The notes under the pieces are model-generated. The model had not been told where the DNA came from. It was given only the letters and a program-made list of their open reading frames with translations, and made no database searches. A program made the translations under genes and the position numbers. Source: JANQQN01 sp964519665 (GTDB taxonomy: Bacteria > Myxococcota > Kuafuiibacteriia > Kuafuiibacteriales > Kuafuiibacteriaceae). Taken from it: a stretch of 64,000 nucleotides of DNA. Of this stretch, positions 7,824 through 15,899 are shown in pieces. The stretch's first letter is position 1. Every line of letters begins with the position of its first letter. Location: positions 1 to 64,000 of the forward strand of contig CAZFIV010000021.1 in the NCBI GenBank assembly GCA_964519665.1, given 5' to 3'.

Positions 7824-9172
7824 GCGCGTCGATACCTCTCGCGTCGGCGTCGGGCTGGCATCGGCGACGATTCCAGGCTCCGGCGGAAAATGGCCGGTTG
7901 TCGGTTCGGGCGGTGGTTCGGCTTCGATGGTGGGTGATCGTGGTGCAGGTTGCGGCCGCGGCGGTGGTCGTCGGTCTGTGGTTCGCCCAAAGCGAATCGC
8001 AAGGTGGAATCGGTCGCGCGAGCCGGTCCACCGCGATCCTGGTGCTCCTGTTGCTGGCCGGCGCGGTCTCCAACGTGCTGGTCGGGGGGGTAGGGCGCTG
8101 GCCGGGGTTGGTGCCCACCGGCGGTCCGTCGGCGCGAGTGATGGGAACGTTGGCGCTGTTCGATGTCGGCCTGCTTACAGGACTGCTGAGCCTGACCGGA
8201 GGGCCCACGAATCCGTTCTCGGTGTTGTATCTGATCTATGTGATGCTGGCGGCGATCGCGACCACGCCCCGCTGGACCTGGTCGACCGTTTTGGCGTCGA
8301 GCGCCGGATTTGGCCTCGTGTTCTTCGTCAGCGTGCCGCTGCCGGCGCCCCTCGGTGGTCATACGGGCGCGGCAGAGGGTCACCCGTACGCCGCGCATCT
8401 GCAGGGCATGTGGCTCGCGCTCACCGTGGCCGCGATCGTGATCGCGCGCTGGGTGGGTGGTCTCGCCGAAGTGCTTCGACGCGAACAGCAGATGCGAGCG
8501 CAGACGTCGAAGATGCTGGGGCTCGCCACGCTCGCGGCGGGCGCGGCCCACGAGATCGGCAACCCCCTGGCGACGATCCGGGTCGCGGCCAGCGAGCTCG
8601 AGCGCGACCTACAGAGGGCTGGTGGCGACCCGGAGATTGTTCGCGACCTCGCGCTCATCGGGCAGGAGGTCGAGCGCGCGCATCAGGTCCTCGAGCACAT
8701 GTCGGTCGCCGCGGGTGAGTTGCGCGGCGAAGGGGCCGTGCCCACCGATTTGAAGAGTCTTCTCCAAGACATCGTGGCGCAACTGGGCGGCTCTTCCGAT
8801 CGGATCGAGCTGTCGGTGATGCCCCCGGGGCTGGTGGTCCGCTGGCCGACTCAAGCCGCTACCCAGGCGCTCACCCAGCTGGTGAGAAACGCCGTGCAGG
8901 CGGCGCCCTCGCATGAATCGGTCGCTCTGTCCGCCCGCGAGCTCGACAGCGGCGTGGCCATCACGGTCTCCGACTCGGGGCCGGGTATCGAGCCCGAAGT
9001 GCTCGCTCGCCTCGGTGAGCCCTTCTTCACGACCCGCCCCGGCCGAGGGCGAGGGCTCGGGGTCTTCATCGCGAGATCGTTGGTCGAGCACCTCGGCGGG
9101 CAGGTCGAGGTCGATTCGGCGGTCGGCAAGGGGACCGTGGTGAAGTTATGGCTTCCCACCGAGGTCGCGTGA
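7820..9172 (+). CDS. RegB/PrrB-type sensor histidine kinase
   Basis: A 450-residue membrane kinase. The GTG start at 7820 overlaps the stop of the barrel gene (GTGA). About six hydrophobic segments occupy residues 30-205, followed by the dimerisation/phosphoacceptor region with H244 in AAHEIGNPLATI, the RegB/PrrB/ActS-type H-box. An HATPase_c domain carries an N-box (LVRNAVQAA), G1 (DSGPGIEP) and G2 (GRGLGVFIA). RegB kinases sense redox state through the quinone pool and a redox-active Cys. Here it is embedded in an MbnP/MbnH operon, which suggests control of copper or respiratory functions. The regulator follows with a TGATG overlap. Confidence 0.88.
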   Translation: MSASIPLASASGWHRRRFQAPAENGRLSVRAVVRLRWWVIVVQVAAAAVVVGLWFAQSESQGGIGRASRSTAILVLLLLAGAVSNVLVGGVGRWPGLVPTGGPSARVMGTLALFDVGLLTGLLSLTGGPTNPFSVLYLIYVMLAAIATTPRWTWSTVLASSAGFGLVFFVSVPLPAPLGGHTGAAEGHPYAAHLQGMWLALTVAAIVIARWVGGLAEVLRREQQMRAQTSKMLGLATLAAGAAHEIGNPLATIRVAASELERDLQRAGGDPEIVRDLALIGQEVERAHQVLEHMSVAAGELRGEGAVPTDLKSLLQDIVAQLGGSSDRIELSVMPPGLVVRWPTQAATQALTQLVRNAVQAAPSHESVALSARELDSGVAITVSDSGPGIEPEVLARLGEPFFTTRPGRGRGLGVFIARSLVEHLGGQVEVDSAVGKGTVVKLWLPTEVA

Positions 9173-9732
9173 TGCTCGAACAAGTTGGACCCAGCCCGCG
9201 GACGATCCTGATCGTCGACGACGACGACCCTTTCCGGGAGCGATTGGCCCGAGCGTTCGAAAGACGGGGCTACGACGTACGAACGGCGGTCGATCAAGCC
9301 TCGGCGGTCGCCTCGGCCGAAGAAGATAGCCCTGAATGGGCCCTGGTCGATCTGCGGCTCGGCGGTGAATGGGGTCTTCACGTCGTGCGGGCCCTCCGAA
9401 GGATCGATGACAGTACCGTCATCATCGTGTTGACGGCCTACGGGAGCATCGCGACGGCGATGGAAGCGGTCCGGCTGGGGGCGAAAGACTTCCTGCAGAA
9501 ACCGGCGACCGTCGACGAAATCGAGGTCGCGTTCCGACGCGCGGGGAGGGGCCCGGACGACGAAATCATCTCGTCGCCGAGCGAAGTCCCCTCGCTGGCC
9601 CGGGCCGAGTGGGAGCATATCAACCGGGTGCTCACCGAATGCGGCGGCAATATCTCGCAGGCCGCCCGCCTGCTGGGGCTGCACCGCCGCAGCCTCCAGC
9701 GAAAACTCGCAAAATACCCGCAGCCGCGTTGA
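9172..9732 (+). CDS. RegA/PrrA-type response regulator
   Basis: A 186-residue regulator. The receiver domain has the acidic pocket DDDD (about 18-21), phosphoacceptor D60 in LVDLRL, Thr in VLTAYGS and Lys in LQKP. A short linker is followed by a Fis-type helix-turn-helix (ECGGNISQAARLLGLHRRSL) characteristic of RegA/PrrA/ActR. It is the cognate partner of the kinase just upstream, whose stop overlaps its ATG. The expected target is an inverted GCGNC repeat, and one occurs as the perfect palindrome at 4610-4626 before the operon. An in-frame start 24 bases earlier exists but would overlap the kinase more deeply. Confidence 0.9.
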   Translation: MLEQVGPSPRTILIVDDDDPFRERLARAFERRGYDVRTAVDQASAVASAEEDSPEWALVDLRLGGEWGLHVVRALRRIDDSTVIIVLTAYGSIATAMEAVRLGAKDFLQKPATVDEIEVAFRRAGRGPDDEIISSPSEVPSLARAEWEHINRVLTECGGNISQAARLLGLHRRSLQRKLAKYPQPR

Positions 9733-9759
9733 GCAACGCAAAGCGGTGACCAAGCCAAC

Positions 9760-9780
9760 CCTGCCCGTTCACGGGGCAGG
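9760..9780. terminator. Hairpin between convergent regA-like and birA genes
   Basis: CCTGCCC (9760-9766) pairs with GGGCAGG (9774-9780) across a 7-base loop, with a further GT/AC pair possible through a bulge. It lies between two convergent operons, the expected place for a bidirectional terminator. A long T-run is missing on either strand. Confidence 0.55.
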
Positions 9781-9807
9781 CTTCGATCTCATCGGCCGCC
9801 GGCTAAG

Positions 9808-10620
9808 CTATAGTTTCGGCGGAAAAGGAACGTTGGGGAGACTGAGGCGCCCGCTATGAATGGTGCGGGTACCCCGCGGCGTGGTGAGCCGAAGGTTACC
9901 GTCGGAGCTCAGGCCGTCGAACCGGCCGACCTCGACGTGGTCGGGGTGATGAACTTCGACCGATTGCCCGATGCCCAGGGCGTGCTCGGTCCATTCTCGG
10001 CAAAGGGCGGACAGACCGCTCCGCTCTAGCCGCTCGAGCTCCGGCTCGAGGCGGTTGGCGATCGTGGCCAAGACGTGCAGCGGCTCGGTGGTCGTGGCCT
10101 CGAGAGACTCCAGACCGGTCGCGAAAGGGGCGAGCGCCGGATCGTGGGGCACCCGGAGATTGACGCCGATGCCCAGGATGGCGTGGTGGATGGCGTCGGC
10201 GCCGGCCACCGACTCGAACAGGATGCCGGCCAGCTTGCGACCGTAGCGGTGACCGGGCTCGCCGACCAACACGTCGTTGGGCCACTTGAGACCGAGCGGA
10301 ACCGGCGTCAACGATTGCAAACCCGCGTGCACAGCCAGACCGGCCGCCAGGGTGATCGCCGCCGCCTCGGTCGGGCGCAAGTTGGGGCGAAGAACGAACG
10401 AAGAGTAGAGCCCGTCGCCCGGTTCCGAGGCCCACCGCCGCCCTCGCTGGCCACGGCCGGCGGTCTGCCGGTCCGCGGTGACCACCAGGCCGGGCCGGGC
10501 TTCGAGCTTGGAGAGGGCGAGCGCGACGTCATTGGTGCTGCCCACGTCGCGAAGACGCACCACCACCCGGGCCAGGTGTGAAGTCGACAGGCGTGCTGCG
10601 AAGGAAGTCAAATCGACCAT
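9808..10620 (-). CDS. birA: Biotin--[acetyl-CoA-carboxylase] ligase
   Basis: A 270-residue ligase that activates biotin to biotinyl-5'-AMP and transfers it to the Lys of the carboxylase carrier domain. The biotin/ATP loop GRGQRGR (55-61), KWPNDV (112-117) and GRKLAGIL with its Lys near 129 are all present. There is no N-terminal helix-turn-helix, so this is the monofunctional form that does not act as a repressor. The gene overlaps the end of nadC by 13 bases, indicating coupled translation. Confidence 0.95.
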   Translation of the reverse strand: MVDLTSFAARLSTSHLARVVVRLRDVGSTNDVALALSKLEARPGLVVTADRQTAGRGQRGRRWASEPGDGLYSSFVLRPNLRPTEAAAITLAAGLAVHAGLQSLTPVPLGLKWPNDVLVGEPGHRYGRKLAGILFESVAGADAIHHAILGIGVNLRVPHDPALAPFATGLESLEATTTEPLHVLATIANRLEPELERLERSGLSALCREWTEHALGIGQSVEVHHPDHVEVGRFDGLSSDGNLRLTTPRGTRTIHSGRLSLPNVPFPPKL

Positions 10621-11441
10621 TCCAGCGACAGGTCGACCGCCCGGGCGCTGTGGGTCAGGGCTCCCATCGAGATCAGGTCAACTCCGGTTTCGGCGACCGC
10701 CCGTAGGTTATCCAGGGTGATGCCACCCGACGCTTCGGTCATTGCGCGGCCGTCGATGCGATCGACCGCCGCCCGAAGAGCGTCGGGCGCCATGTTGTCG
10801 AGGAGAATGATGTCGGCGCCGGCGGCGACGGCTTCGTCGACCTGGACCATCGTCTCGCACTCGACCTCGACCTTGAGGAGGTGATGGTTGGTGGCCCGGG
10901 CGCGCTCCACGGCGCGGGCGACGCTGCCCAGCGCGTTGATGTGATTGTCTTTGATCAGGATACCGTCGAACAAGCCGTGGCGGTGGTTCGTGGCGCCTCC
11001 AGCGGCCACCGCGGCCTTCTCGAGGTGGCGCCAGCCGGGGGTCGTCTTCCGAGTATCGACGACCCTAGCCTGGGTACCGGCCACGATATCGGCGGCCCGG
11101 CGGGCCATGGTCGCGATGCCCGACAGGCGCTGTAGAAAGTTGAGGGCGGTCCGCTCGGCGGTGAGCATCGTGCGGGCCGGACCGCTCACCGTAGCGGCGA
11201 CGGTTCCCGCCGCGACCCGGTCGCCGTCGGGATAGCTGAATTCGACGGTGATGCCGGGGTCGACCCGGCCGAACACCTCCGAGAAGACCTCGCTGCCGGC
11301 GAGCACGCACGCTTCCCGCGCGATGACCGTCGCCCGCCCGCGCAGGTCGTCGGGCAACAGAGCGGCGGTCACGTCGCCGGGGCCGACATCTTCTTCCAAG
11401 GCCAAGCTGATCAGCCGTTTCGAGAGCTCATCCATCGCCAT
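10608..11441 (-). CDS. nadC: Nicotinate-nucleotide pyrophosphorylase (carboxylating)
   Basis: A 277-residue quinolinate phosphoribosyltransferase that makes nicotinate mononucleotide from quinolinate and PRPP in de novo NAD synthesis. Recognisable segments include EEDVGPGDVTA near the N terminus, TRKTTPGWR, the conserved GGATNHRHGLFDGILIKDNH (quinolinate/PRPP site), VEVECE, and SGGITLDN near the C terminus. The start at 11441 was chosen because AAGGAGG lies 5 bases upstream; an earlier ATG at 11459 lacks this. It leads a two-gene unit with birA, and a hairpin repeat lies immediately upstream. Confidence 0.95.
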   Translation of the reverse strand: MAMDELSKRLISLALEEDVGPGDVTAALLPDDLRGRATVIAREACVLAGSEVFSEVFGRVDPGITVEFSYPDGDRVAAGTVAATVSGPARTMLTAERTALNFLQRLSGIATMARRAADIVAGTQARVVDTRKTTPGWRHLEKAAVAAGGATNHRHGLFDGILIKDNHINALGSVARAVERARATNHHLLKVEVECETMVQVDEAVAAGADIILLDNMAPDALRAAVDRIDGRAMTEASGGITLDNLRAVAETGVDLISMGALTHSARAVDLSLEWSI

Positions 11442-11460
11442 GCGCGCCTCCTTGTACATC

Positions 11461-11635
11461 GGGTCCCGGGCGCGAGTGAATCGCGCCCACCCGTCTTCGC
11501 TCGCTGCGCTCGCTGCGCGTTAGCACTTGCATACGCGGGTCCCGGGCGCGAGTGAATCGCGCCCACCCGTCTTCGCTCGCTTCGCGTTAGCACTTGCATA
11601 CGCGGGTTCTGGGCGCGAGTGAATCGCGCCCACCG
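11461..11635. repeat. Three-copy hairpin repeat (REP-like)
   Basis: Three near-identical units are spaced 76 and then 67 bases apart. Each contains the perfect hairpin GGGCGCGA-GTGAA-TCGCGCCC, at 11468-11488, 11544-11564 and 11611-11631. The intervening DNA is also repeated (CGTTAGCACTTGCATACGCG and a TTCGCTCGCT run), and the second unit lacks one 9-base GCGCTCGCT step. The array sits between the stop of the barrel gene and the nadC ribosome-binding site, both leftward. It could end transcription, protect mRNA 3' ends, or be a mobile palindromic repeat. Confidence 0.8.
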
Positions 11636-11642
11636 AGGGCCT

Positions 11643-13031
11643 TCAGAAGGTGATGAAGGTCGTCACGAAAACACGAAGGCTCAAGATATCATCGGCTATG
11701 AGCCGGCGTCCGACCTCGTCGTATCGAGGGTCGTAAAACCGCGACCGCTCGTCGACGCCCTGGCTGTTTTCGGCGTTGATCCGGCCGACGCAAGGGGTCG
11801 AGCCACACATTTGGCCGGCCGCGCTGGCAGGGTCTTGGTCGGTCCCCAGCCGTTCGCCGGTCAGGACGTGGGTGGTCGTGAATGAAGCATCGACACCGAA
11901 CCGAAAGCGCACCCAGCGGCTCGGTTGAATCATGATCGCTAGCGCACTGCTGAGGACCAGGTGATCGTCGACCTGGTTCAGCTCACCACAGGGGATACCT
12001 TCGACGGTGCCGCACCGAGCTCCGTCGAGCTGCTCGGCGTAGTTGGCGGGGTCGGCGTAGTCGATGTAGGTGGGCGATCCGCCGATGCTCGTCTGGTCGA
12101 AGTCCGGCAGGTAGTCGGACAGTTCGCTGTACGTGCGTCCAGAGGCGACGTAGCGCATGCCGAAGCGCAGGTCGACGGCGTAACGCTCGTGATCTTTGCG
12201 CTCCGCGATCACCACCGCGGTTCCAAGCCGAAGGCGTCCGGACACCGGCGGCTCCAACCCGCGGTCGCGCTGCTCGCCGACCGCGACCGGAATACGCGCG
12301 CCGAGCACCACGTAAGGGTCGAGATAGGGCGCTTCGACGCCCATCCGCTTGCTGAGGGCCAGCGAGATGTCGAATTGCAGCTGCCCGAGCCCGACGTCGC
12401 CCGTGCCATCGGTATTGGGCAGTGCACGCTGGTCCTTCGGATCACGGATCGGTCCGGTGGGTGCGATGACGTCGGTGCGCAAAGTGACGGTCGGAAAGCC
12501 CGGGTCTTTGGTGTCGACCAGTGGAGACCAGCTGAGGCCGAAGGTCATATCGCCGAAGCCAGCTCGGTTGCGCGAACCAGGGACGGTGGTGAGGGGGAAC
12601 TGGAAGTCGCTCGCCGGGTTATCGGCGTTGGGGCTGCCGAAGATGGTGGACGCACCCTCGACCCCGTCCGCAAAGCGGATTTCGCTGTCGTCGGCGAGCA
12701 CGATCGGCGCTTGCACGTGCAGCTCGAGATCGCGGAACAAGCCCACCCGAAGATCGATGAGCAGGCGTTGTACCGTTTCGGTGTACGTCAGTTCTCGCAC
12801 GTCGAGTGCCTGGCGCGTCCCGCCGTCGTCCTGAACCCACTCCCGAATGATCCGCGCCTGTTTCATTCGACGATCGAACGTGACCCCCAGGTGCACGTCG
12901 GGGAGGGGCTTGTCGGGTTCCAACGCGCTTAGGACCTCGGTGTCGAAGGCAGCATGGGCTTGGATCGGTGCACCCAGCGCCAGGGCGCTCAGGCCCATCA
13001 GCGCGATCGTCGCATAGCGCTGGTTACTCAC
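11643..13031 (-). CDS. Predicted outer-membrane beta-barrel protein
   Basis: A 462-residue protein. GTG at 13031 follows AAGGAG by seven bases and yields a clean signal peptide ending QAHA. The body alternates short hydrophobic strands with turns rich in Asp/Gly and contains recurrent patterns such as GDMTFGLSWSPL and GLGQLQFDISLAL seen in outer-membrane channel proteins. The C terminus ends with a strand and a terminal Phe (LRVFVTTFITF), the outer-membrane targeting signature. Substrate is unknown. It begins just after the stop of the NtrC-type regulator gene, so the regulator and the barrel are one transcript. Confidence 0.75.
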   Translation of the reverse strand: MSNQRYATIALMGLSALALGAPIQAHAAFDTEVLSALEPDKPLPDVHLGVTFDRRMKQARIIREWVQDDGGTRQALDVRELTYTETVQRLLIDLRVGLFRDLELHVQAPIVLADDSEIRFADGVEGASTIFGSPNADNPASDFQFPLTTVPGSRNRAGFGDMTFGLSWSPLVDTKDPGFPTVTLRTDVIAPTGPIRDPKDQRALPNTDGTGDVGLGQLQFDISLALSKRMGVEAPYLDPYVVLGARIPVAVGEQRDRGLEPPVSGRLRLGTAVVIAERKDHERYAVDLRFGMRYVASGRTYSELSDYLPDFDQTSIGGSPTYIDYADPANYAEQLDGARCGTVEGIPCGELNQVDDHLVLSSALAIMIQPSRWVRFRFGVDASFTTTHVLTGERLGTDQDPASAAGQMCGSTPCVGRINAENSQGVDERSRFYDPRYDEVGRRLIADDILSLRVFVTTFITF

Positions 13032-13032
13032 G

Positions 13033-14478
13033 TTACGTCTCCTTGCTGGTGGCGTCGTCGCCATCGTCGCCCCGCAGCTTGAGGTCCTTCATCTTGTTTT
13101 GGAGCGTCTTGCGGGAAATATCGAGTTTCTCGGCCGCCTTCGTGACGTTGCCGCCGGTCGCCTCGAGGGCCCGGCAGATCAGGTCGCGCTCGAGGCTTTC
13201 GGTGTGTTGCTTGACGATCTCTTTGAGGGGGCCCACCGGGCTCAAAGGTGGTCGAGCCACCGGCGGAGCGGGACGAAACCGCGCCTCGGCGTCGACGACG
13301 GAGGACGCCTCGTAGGTTTTTCGGACGGTGGCCGGAAGCTCGTCGACCCCGAGGTTGTCGCCCTCTGCGAACAGCACCCCGCGCTCCATGACGTTTTCGA
13401 GCTCGCGAATGTTACCCGGCCACGAATAGGCCATCAGGCACTTCATGGCGTCGTCGGTCAGTCCGACCAGCGACTTGCCGAGCCGCGAGTTGTACTTGCG
13501 AATGAAGTGCTCGACGAGCAGGGGAATGTCGTCCTTGCGCTCTCTCAGGGGAGGTAACGCGATCGGAACGACGGCCAGCCGATAGTAGAGGTCTTCGCGG
13601 AACCGGCCGAGGCGCGCTTCTTCCTCGAGATTCTGGTTGGTGGCGGCGATCAGCCGGACGTCGACCTTCGTGGTGGAGACGCCGCCCACCCGCTCGAACT
13701 CACTCTCTTGCAGGGCGCGGAGCAGCTTGACCTGCATCTCGGGGGGAATCTCGCCGATCTCGTCGAGAAAGAGGGTGCCTCCGTCCGCGAGCTCGAAGCG
13801 CCCCGGCTTGCTGCTCACCGCGCCGGTAAACGCGCCCCGTTCGTAGCCGAACAGCTCGGACTCGATCAGGTCGCGCGGAATGGCCGCGCAATTGATCTTG
13901 ATCAGCGGTTTGTGGGCGCGCGGAGACCGGCGATGAAGGGCGGATGCGATCAGTTCTTTGCCGGTTCCGGACTCGCCCGTGATCAGGACCGTGGACGGAC
14001 TCGCCGCGACCTTTTCGATGGCTCGGAAGACCTCTTCCAGCGCGGGGCTCCGGCCGATCATCCCGAACCGGTGTTCGGTCGACGGTTCGGGCTCCTCGGT
14101 GTTGAGCGCCGCCGTCGCGGCGGCTTTGGCGATGATGACCCGCAGCTCGTCGCGGTCGAAGGGCTTTTCGAGGTAATCGAAAGCGCCTCGTTTCAGGGCG
14201 GTCTTGGCGGTTTCGACCGTGCCGTGGGCGGTCAGAATGACCACCGGCAGGCCCGGATGGACTTCCAATGCCCGATTGAGCAGCTCCATGCCGTCGACCT
14301 CGGGCATTCTGAGGTCGGTCAGCAAGACGTCGACCCGACCATGTTCCATGAGCCGGAGCGCTTCGGCGCCGTCGACCGCCGTCAGTACCTCGTACCCCTC
14401 TTTACGGAGGGTCGCGGCCAACACCTTGCGGATATTGGCCTCGTCGTCGACGACGAGGATTGTGCGCTGGGTGGCCAT
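13033..14478 (-). CDS. Sigma-54-dependent response regulator, NtrC family
   Basis: A 481-residue activator of sigma-54 promoters. The receiver domain has phosphoacceptor D55. The AAA+ domain has Walker A GESGTGKE (168-175), the sigma-54 contact loop GAFTGA (215-220), Walker B GGTLFLDE (233-240) and an arginine-finger region near FREDLYYRLAV. A C-terminal Fis-type helix-turn-helix (GGNVTKAAEKLDISRKTL) completes it. All motifs needed for ATP-driven open-complex formation are intact, in contrast to the degenerate relative at 14724-15899. No histidine kinase is adjacent. The barrel gene downstream on the same strand may be a target or simply co-transcribed. Confidence 0.95.
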   Translation of the reverse strand: MATQRTILVVDDEANIRKVLAATLRKEGYEVLTAVDGAEALRLMEHGRVDVLLTDLRMPEVDGMELLNRALEVHPGLPVVILTAHGTVETAKTALKRGAFDYLEKPFDRDELRVIIAKAAATAALNTEEPEPSTEHRFGMIGRSPALEEVFRAIEKVAASPSTVLITGESGTGKELIASALHRRSPRAHKPLIKINCAAIPRDLIESELFGYERGAFTGAVSSKPGRFELADGGTLFLDEIGEIPPEMQVKLLRALQESEFERVGGVSTTKVDVRLIAATNQNLEEEARLGRFREDLYYRLAVVPIALPPLRERKDDIPLLVEHFIRKYNSRLGKSLVGLTDDAMKCLMAYSWPGNIRELENVMERGVLFAEGDNLGVDELPATVRKTYEASSVVDAEARFRPAPPVARPPLSPVGPLKEIVKQHTESLERDLICRALEATGGNVTKAAEKLDISRKTLQNKMKDLKLRGDDGDDATSKET

Positions 14479-14723
14479 CGATCGCGGCGACCATAGATCA
14501 CCCGCCGCCCGAGTTGAACAAGCGCACTAGCTTTAGCAAGGCTGCGCCTGGATTCCGTGCTGGCGCAGCCTCGCGTCGACAGTCCTAGTGTACCGGATCC
14601 GACATATGGGGCCGTTCTCGGTGGCTCCTTTCGCGCCTGCCGGTTTGACCGCATTCGGCTCGCTCAGCGCCTCATGCGGTCAACTGCACGATGCTTCGCG
14701 CCGGTTCCGCACATCTCGCGTGG

Positions 14724-15899
14724 TCAGTCGATGTCGACGTCGTAGCGATGCAGGGTGCGAAACAGCTGCTCGGTCGGCACCGACAGGTCTTTGGAGGCCG
14801 AAGAGACGTCGCCCTGGTAGTGCGCCATGACGTCGACCAGGAAGGCCCCGCGCACTTCGGGGAGTCCGGGCAGGGCTTCGTCGGCGGTATCCGGAGCCAG
14901 CGGGAGCCGCTGGACCAGTCGCGACAATCCGGCCACCTGGTCGGGCCAGTTCACCTCGGCGAGCTTTTGCCGGGTTCGGGGACCGAGGCGGATCTTCTTC
15001 CAGCCGGCGCCCTGAAGGAAGTGTTCGGCCAACGGCACCACCTCTTCGACCCGGTCTTCCAGCGGTGGAACCTCGATGGTGCCCACGCTGAGGTGCCGGC
15101 GTAAAGAGGGTTCGACGCTGCGCAATGATGCGCAGGTGGCGAAGAGACGGACGTCGATGCGTCGGCTGTCGCCGGCGCGAATGGTGCCGCGTTCGAGTGC
15201 CTCTCGCAGGTTGGCCTGCACGATCCGAGGGCTGCGGTCGACATTTCGGAGCAGCAGGGTGCCCTCGTCGGCCCGGCGTAGAATCGACTGATCGTCTCGC
15301 CCGAAGAGCTGCCCCCCCGGATCGTCGTCGGCGTCGACCGTCCACAGCGGACGGTCAGCGCGGGGGCTCAGTCGATGAATTTGACGGGCGACGGCCGCCC
15401 GTCCCGATCCGAACGGCCCAACCAAGAGGACCGGACCCGATCCGGCGGCCAGCTGGTGCGCAGCGCGAAAGACAGCTTGCATGACCTCGGATCGACCGAC
15501 CAACCCGCCCAAGGTCACCCGTTGTTCGTCTAGCGGGGATTGGGGCTCATCGAAGGCTTCGACCCGAAGCCACGTTTCGCCGATCCGAAACCGGCTGTTG
15601 GGCCACAGAAACCCCTCCGTGACGGGGCCCTCCCGCTCCGCCAAAAAAGTCCCGTTGGTGGACCGGAGGTCGCGAATGCGAAGCCCTGCCGCGGTGAGGT
15701 CGAGTTCGGCGTGGTAGCGCGAAACGGTGTCGTCGGTGAGCGCCAGGACGCTCGACGACGACGCCCCGACGAGCGACGGGCTGGTCGTCAGCTCGGTACC
15801 CTGGCCTTCGTCGGCGCCCGAATCTACGTACAGTCGCCATCGACGACGGGCGGGGCCCGCCTCCGTGGTGACCCAGAACTCGGGCGCCGAAGTGGTCAC
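14724..15899 (-). CDS. FHA domain protein with degenerate sigma-54-activator AAA+ domain
   Basis: A 391-residue protein. An N-terminal FHA domain (about 22-115) keeps the phosphothreonine-binding SRYHAE (60-65) and STNGTF (80-85) motifs. The following domain matches sigma-54 activators in order, but the P-loop reads GPFGSGRA (161-168) with Arg for Lys. GAFTGA is absent, and the Walker B position reads EGTLLLRN without acidic residues, so it probably cannot hydrolyse ATP or contact sigma-54. A Fis-like helix pair ends the protein. GTG at 15899 overlaps the protease stop (GTGA). It may read Ser/Thr-kinase phosphorylation and bind DNA passively. Confidence 0.8.
   Translation of the reverse strand: MTTSAPEFWVTTEAGPARRRWRLYVDSGADEGQGTELTTSPSLVGASSSSVLALTDDTVSRYHAELDLTAAGLRIRDLRSTNGTFLAEREGPVTEGFLWPNSRFRIGETWLRVEAFDEPQSPLDEQRVTLGGLVGRSEVMQAVFRAAHQLAAGSGPVLLVGPFGSGRAAVARQIHRLSPRADRPLWTVDADDDPGGQLFGRDDQSILRRADEGTLLLRNVDRSPRIVQANLREALERGTIRAGDSRRIDVRLFATCASLRSVEPSLRRHLSVGTIEVPPLEDRVEEVVPLAEHFLQGAGWKKIRLGPRTRQKLAEVNWPDQVAGLSRLVQRLPLAPDTADEALPGLPEVRGAFLVDVMAHYQGDVSSASKDLSVPTEQLFRTLHRYDVDID

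Noticed and set aside
11461..11635. CRISPR-like array
   Set aside because: The units are 67-76 bases with the whole unit repeated, including what would be spacers, and no cas genes are near.
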